Shown one piece after another: positions 59,991-64,000 of a stretch of 64,000 nucleotides of DNA (position 1 is its first letter; each line of letters begins with the position of its first letter). The DNA comes from Flavobacterium pisciphilum (GTDB lineage Bacteria; Bacteroidota; Bacteroidia; Flavobacteriales; Flavobacteriaceae). The DNA is taken from NCBI RefSeq assembly GCF_020905345.1, contig NZ_JAJJMO010000001.1, positions 248,001 through 312,000 on the forward strand, given 5' to 3'. The translations under genes were made by a program, and so were the position numbers. The notes beneath the pieces are model-generated. The model saw only the letters and a list, made by a program, of their open reading frames with translations. It had not been told where the DNA came from and did no database searches.

Positions 59991-62900
59991 ATGGCAAAAG
60001 GAGAAATAATAGTAGAAGGAGCTAAATGCTTTTGCTCTAATTCTGTTGCTAATAATAGCAAGGCTACTGCAGTGCCGCTAGCCGTTAAAAGTCAGACTAA
60101 AAAATTAAAAAAGAACAAGTATTTTGCTCAGGAAAAACCAATTGCTACCAACCTTGATGATACAGCAGAAAGTTTTAATAACGGAGCGGGTTTTGGTGAT
60201 TGTTATCTTCCAGATAAAAGTAAAAAACCACAGCCTTGCAAAGCAAAATGCAACATTAAATACAAAGACTTTTATAAAAATGTAGATTTTGATAAAAGTA
60301 TGAAGATACTGTTAGATATCTCAACAGGAACTTGCCCTGGCTATGGAACACCAGGAAATATTGAATTTGCAACCACCGGACAAAAAAAAGCAGTAAACAC
60401 AATTGATGTAAAAGAAGCAGATCCTTTTACTGTCGAAAACACCTCTGCCCAATGGGAAACCTCAGATCCAACCAAAGAAGATTCCGTTTCCGAAATCACT
60501 ATTATTGCTCCGCTTGCAGAAAAACCCACAGGTAAATATTATTTCATAGAAAAAGCAACAAATACAAATATTTGGCCTTCGGCAGTACCAATTGTAGAAG
60601 TAAAACTTCAATTAAAAGCTATCTACAAGGGAGATCCAACAAAAATAACCTGGGCTTTATTTAAAGGAGAAGAAATCAATGATAAAGTAAAAACTTTTGT
60701 AGGTATTGGAGCCAACATCGTATTTGCATTAAATAAACTTTTTAAAGATCAAGAAGAAGGTTTGTATAGAATTGAAGCCTATGCAAACAAAGCTGGATTT
60801 AAAAAATGTGCCATACTTATCGAATATATAAAAGATTATGTTGAAGGAATTTCTGCACTAGGTAAGACCCTGTTAAAAAACACGCCAATACCTTTAACCT
60901 TAAAATTTAAAGCAACTTCTTTTGCTGAAAAACAAAAAATACTTAATCCATCATCATCCAGTCTTGTCTATGAAATGCCTCCAATTGCCAGTTGGAGGGT
61001 AACTCATAATAATACCGTAATTTTCAATAGCCAAATTAGTAGCGAATCTAATCTACTTAAAGTGGAGACAAAAACGGGTGCACTCGGTATTTTTACCTTC
61101 AAAAACCCAGGAGAATACCAAATTGAAGCCTATACATCGCCCAATGATTCAAGTCCAATAAAAACAACCTTAACTGTTTTAGAATCTTTAGGAGTAAATA
61201 CCGTAAAAGGAACGAGTAACCAACTGTTGCGTTATTATGAGAGTTTAAAAGTAGAAGTAAGCAAGTTTAATGTTGATTTTTTGCCTGCCAACAACACCAA
61301 AATGCAATGGTATTTGCAAAAAGACGGTACGCGATTAATAGCCTTTGAAAATGCTTCCATTTCAAAAGAAAAAAGCATCAATAAACCCATCAACCAAATA
61401 TTGTTTAATGATGCCAAAGGAGGTAACAACTACTTTGGTAAATATGTTATAGAGGGATATGGAAAACCAACTAATACGCCTTTATTTAATGCATCAGATA
61501 GCTTTTTCTTTGAGGTAATAAGAAACTCAATAGACAAAGTTACTTTGCCGAAATCAATACCAAAAGGCGCCAAAGTAAAACTTGAAACTGCAGCTCGTAT
61601 TATGCCGCTGGCTGGTGATGAAAAAATAAATTTAGAATTACCAAATGATGTGGTAGACAATAATGACGGAACAATTACCTTTAATAGCGAGGGAGAGTTT
61701 GAAATAGCTACCTACCTTACAGGAGAACAAACCCTAGACACAAAAGTAAAAGCTAAAATAAAAGTAGCAGACCCAGAGCTAAAACGTGCCTTATGGGCTT
61801 ATAGTACAGGTTATAAACGTACCGAAACAGGGTATAAAGAAGAAACCTATGCTTTTGTAGAAATTGCAGGATTAGAAAATCAGACCATCATCATAAAAGT
61901 TTGGGTAAGAGGAATAAGCGAATCTTTTTATTTAGAACCAGCAACTTACATGCTAGAAGAAAAAAAAATATCTCTTGATGACAAAGGTATTGGTTCATTT
62001 AAAATCATTAGTGATGACAATTATAAAGAAAAAATAAAAAAAGCCCTACCCGCAACAACCGAAACACCAAACCCTACTATAAGTTTGATTTTTACTGTAG
62101 AAATGCCTGTAGGAAACCAAGGAGCAATAACCTTGCCCGACACTATGGTTATAAAAAACGGCAAACCAGTAGTGGGAACAAAATTTATAGAAGTATTAGT
62201 TCCAGACGAAGAGCTTGTTGTAACCAACAATAAAAAAATAAAATCCATGTTCTTTACGACAGAAGATGGTAAAAACGTACAGCAAACCCTTACTCATCAG
62301 AACAAAACCCACAAAATATGGGTACATACTGCCAATATGCAGGAAGAAGAATTAAGGGTTGATATTATGACTTTGGTACATTCGGACTGTATGGAAGAGA
62401 AAAATGGTATTATAACAGTACTGCAAAGTATTAAGGATTATAAAGAAAAAGTAGGCAGTGATGGACTATTAGAACTCCCTTTTACAGCCGAAGAAAAACA
62501 CCTAACTGATGCAGAAGCAAATCCTGTACGTTTTAGTATACAAGTAAGCCGAAAACTAAAAGATCCAAACGATGACAAAAAAGAAATTTATATTTTTGAA
62601 GATGACCAATTAGCTGTAATGTCTTACCCAAAAGCAAGTTTAGTACGAAGCCCAGACATGAAAACCATAGGCATTAAAGCAGTCAAACAAGACGAAACTT
62701 CTTTTACCAAAGACGAAAAAATAGCCTTACGAAAGCAACTCATCTGTTTTAAAAATACAGCCTTGATTGTTGGAAAAGGTATTTTGACTGAGGAAGCTAT
62801 CGATAATTGTACTGTTCCAGTAGTCGTAGATTTAGAAATGGCAGAGGTTCAAACAAATAAAATTTGCACGTGTAAAGAAAATAATTTTTATTGGAGTTCA

Positions 62901-64000
62901 AAAATTACTTGCGATGAAAGAAAAAAAGTACTCGAAGTTTGTACTAACATTTGGGGAGAAGAAAAGAAAATAGAAAAGGCTAGCATGCTTATGTCAATAA
63001 TGCATTTAGAAACAGGAAAAACATTTAGTCCTTCTCAAAAAGGAGTAAGTTCTTCTGGAACCAAATACATAGGTTTGGTTCAATTTAGTGCTACTACAGC
63101 TCAATCATTAGGTACAACATATGATGCGCTGGGAGAAATGACCTTTATAAAACAAATGGAATACGTTGAAAAATATCTTAAACAAAATAAAGATAAAATG
63201 ACTACACTTACAGATTTTTATTTGCAAGTACTCCTACCTAGTCATGTTGGTCATGGTTCTGAACCAAACTATATCGTATTTGATGAAAGTATTGCTGTTC
63301 CAGATAATGGTATCGAGAATAGTTTAGAAAAACGAAAAGCAAACATAACAAAGCCCCCTTGGGTTACAAAATATGGATATGCTTCGAATGCTCCTTTTAT
63401 GAAAGAAACTGGGGAATATGAAAATTCAAGACAAGCTTGGCATTACAGTTCGCAAAGTTATAAACCTAGAAGAGGATTTGAAAATGGAAAAACCTATATG
63501 TGGGAAGTAACCAAAGTAGTCACAGAAGACCATTATATCCCCGGAAAAAATGAAATATTTACTGGTATCTGTAAAAATGGAGGAAAACTACCTGAATTGT
63601 TAGGTAGAGCACCTTGGATGGAGGTTGCTGTTACAGAAGCCAAACAATACGGAGGTAAGAAACAAGCTGCTATTCAATCCAGAGTAACTTTATACCATAA
63701 AGAAGGAGCCAATTATAATGTAGGTACTGATGCTTGGTGTTCATCTTTTGCATGTTGGTGTTTGGAAAATTCGAGTCCTAAATATGATTCTCCACACTCA
63801 GCAGGCTCTAGGTCGTTTATTAATCATAAAACAGTTATGCCGTCAGAAGCTTTTTTTGGTGTAATTGCAACATTTTCTGATTGTAGCAAAGATGGGATTG
63901 TTGAAAGTACTGGACATGTAACTTTTGTTTATGGAAAATTATCAAATGGCAGATATGCTGTTTTAGGAGGGAATCAAGGGGGAATGATAAAAATTTCTTC
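59991..64000 (+). CDS. giant PAAR-like T6SS effector with two peptidoglycan hydrolase domains, 3' end outside window
   Basis: The frame stays open from the ATG at 59991 to the window edge: at least 1336 residues. Residues 1-135 are a PAAR-like DUF4280 tip with its cysteine pattern (Cys13, Cys15, Cys71, Cys83, Cys87, Cys115; GAGFGDC and STGTCPGYGTPGNIEFATTGQ). Residues about 180-960 are repeated Ig-like modules (ITWALFKG, MQWYLQKDG, GEYQIEAYT). Residues about 985-1080 look like a lysozyme/transglycosylase domain: candidate catalytic Glu1007 in MHLETG, then FSPSQKG and YIGLVQFSATTAQSLGTTYDAL. Residues about 1205 to the edge match TIGR02594/CHAP-like cysteine hydrolases: PWMEVAVTEAKQYGG, Cys1250 in DAWCSSFACWCL, His1309 in STGHVTFVYG and VLGGNQGG. 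It would sit on VgrG and cut peptidoglycan in the target periplasm. Confidence 0.82.
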   Translation, partial: MAKGEIIVEGAKCFCSNSVANNSKATAVPLAVKSQTKKLKKNKYFAQEKPIATNLDDTAESFNNGAGFGDCYLPDKSKKPQPCKAKCNIKYKDFYKNVDFDKSMKILLDISTGTCPGYGTPGNIEFATTGQKKAVNTIDVKEADPFTVENTSAQWETSDPTKEDSVSEITIIAPLAEKPTGKYYFIEKATNTNIWPSAVPIVEVKLQLKAIYKGDPTKITWALFKGEEINDKVKTFVGIGANIVFALNKLFKDQEEGLYRIEAYANKAGFKKCAILIEYIKDYVEGISALGKTLLKNTPIPLTLKFKATSFAEKQKILNPSSSSLVYEMPPIASWRVTHNNTVIFNSQISSESNLLKVETKTGALGIFTFKNPGEYQIEAYTSPNDSSPIKTTLTVLESLGVNTVKGTSNQLLRYYESLKVEVSKFNVDFLPANNTKMQWYLQKDGTRLIAFENASISKEKSINKPINQILFNDAKGGNNYFGKYVIEGYGKPTNTPLFNASDSFFFEVIRNSIDKVTLPKSIPKGAKVKLETAARIMPLAGDEKINLELPNDVVDNNDGTITFNSEGEFEIATYLTGEQTLDTKVKAKIKVADPELKRALWAYSTGYKRTETGYKEETYAFVEIAGLENQTIIIKVWVRGISESFYLEPATYMLEEKKISLDDKGIGSFKIISDDNYKEKIKKALPATTETPNPTISLIFTVEMPVGNQGAITLPDTMVIKNGKPVVGTKFIEVLVPDEELVVTNNKKIKSMFFTTEDGKNVQQTLTHQNKTHKIWVHTANMQEEELRVDIMTLVHSDCMEEKNGIITVLQSIKDYKEKVGSDGLLELPFTAEEKHLTDAEANPVRFSIQVSRKLKDPNDDKKEIYIFEDDQLAVMSYPKASLVRSPDMKTIGIKAVKQDETSFTKDEKIALRKQLICFKNTALIVGKGILTEEAIDNCTVPVVVDLEMAEVQTNKICTCKENNFYWSSKITCDERKKVLEVCTNIWGEEKKIEKASMLMSIMHLETGKTFSPSQKGVSSSGTKYIGLVQFSATTAQSLGTTYDALGEMTFIKQMEYVEKYLKQNKDKMTTLTDFYLQVLLPSHVGHGSEPNYIVFDESIAVPDNGIENSLEKRKANITKPPWVTKYGYASNAPFMKETGEYENSRQAWHYSSQSYKPRRGFENGKTYMWEVTKVVTEDHYIPGKNEIFTGICKNGGKLPELLGRAPWMEVAVTEAKQYGGKKQAAIQSRVTLYHKEGANYNVGTDAWCSSFACWCLENSSPKYDSPHSAGSRSFINHKTVMPSEAFFGVIATFSDCSKDGIVESTGHVTFVYGKLSNGRYAVLGGNQGGMIKIS

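Noticed and set aside
54906..64000. Prophage tail or extracellular contractile (eCIS) module
   Set aside because: No sheath, baseplate, tape-measure or lysis genes are seen. The short Hcp, the VgrG and the DUF4280 tip fit a type VI payload cluster better, though the rest of the system lies outside the window.
1..64000. CRISPR arrays, insertion sequences, integrases, rRNA
   Set aside because: No regularly spaced repeats, transposase or integrase motifs, or rRNA segments were seen on either strand.

Overview
The window reads as chromosomal DNA of a Flavobacterium-like member of the Bacteroidota. It is AT-rich. Its promoters carry the TAnnTTTG -7 element with a TTG upstream, and its start codons lack purine-rich ribosome sites. 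It has two complete SusC/SusD pairs, large TonB-dependent receptors, Bacteroidota-type Hcp/VgrG secretion genes and the usual lipoproteins with short signal peptides. There is no rRNA, CRISPR array, transposase or phage integrase.

Region 1 (1-9.5 kb): the 3' part of an acyl-adenylating enzyme, a TonB-dependent receptor, a small DUF1622 membrane protein, a lodA-lodB-like operon (cysteine tryptophylquinone amino-acid oxidase plus its flavoprotein maturase), a lipoprotein and a luciferase-like flavin oxidoreductase. Region 2 (9.6-15.6 kb): a 58-residue histone H1-like protein, a YegP-like protein, a PAS histidine kinase, a membrane histidine kinase with its LuxR-type response regulator, and a GNAT acetyltransferase. 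Region 3 (15.7-25.6 kb): a LytS-type sensor kinase, a secreted metzincin-like zinc protease, a SusC/SusD pair and a LytTR response regulator, all on one strand; this looks like a sensed peptide or protein acquisition module. Region 4 (25.7-35.4 kb): a VOC protein, a TetR-MFS efflux pair with three copies of one 16-bp operator, an outer-membrane barrel protein behind a membrane-bound AraC regulator, an alcohol dehydrogenase and an AcvB/VirJ-like double hydrolase. Region 5 (35.7-50.6 kb): a second SusC/SusD pair, a DUF2834 protein, a three-gene reductase/hydrolase operon divergent from an AraC regulator, an alpha-galactosidase with a six-hairpin glycosidase, an Lrp regulator divergent from an EamA exporter, a hydrolase and an SMI1/KNR4 protein. 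Region 6 (50.6-54.9 kb): a secreted Ppx/GppA-like protein, tRNA-Glu, a PQQ-type beta-propeller protein and long gene-poor AT-rich spacers.

Region 7 (54.9 kb to the right edge) is the most notable. It is a type VI secretion payload cluster: Hcp (TssD), VgrG (TssI), a DUF3289-like candidate effector, a lipoprotein that could be its immunity protein, an unrecognised protein, and a very large open frame that runs off the window. That last protein starts with a PAAR-like (DUF4280) spike tip, continues through Ig-like linker repeats, and ends in two predicted peptidoglycan-cutting domains: a lysozyme/transglycosylase-like domain and a TIGR02594/CHAP-like cysteine hydrolase domain. The leader before hcp can form two mutually exclusive hairpins, one of them terminator-like, with no upstream gene to terminate, which suggests attenuation control of the cluster.

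A near-identical hairpin terminator recurs at five intact and at least one decayed site between 40 and 54.3 kb.
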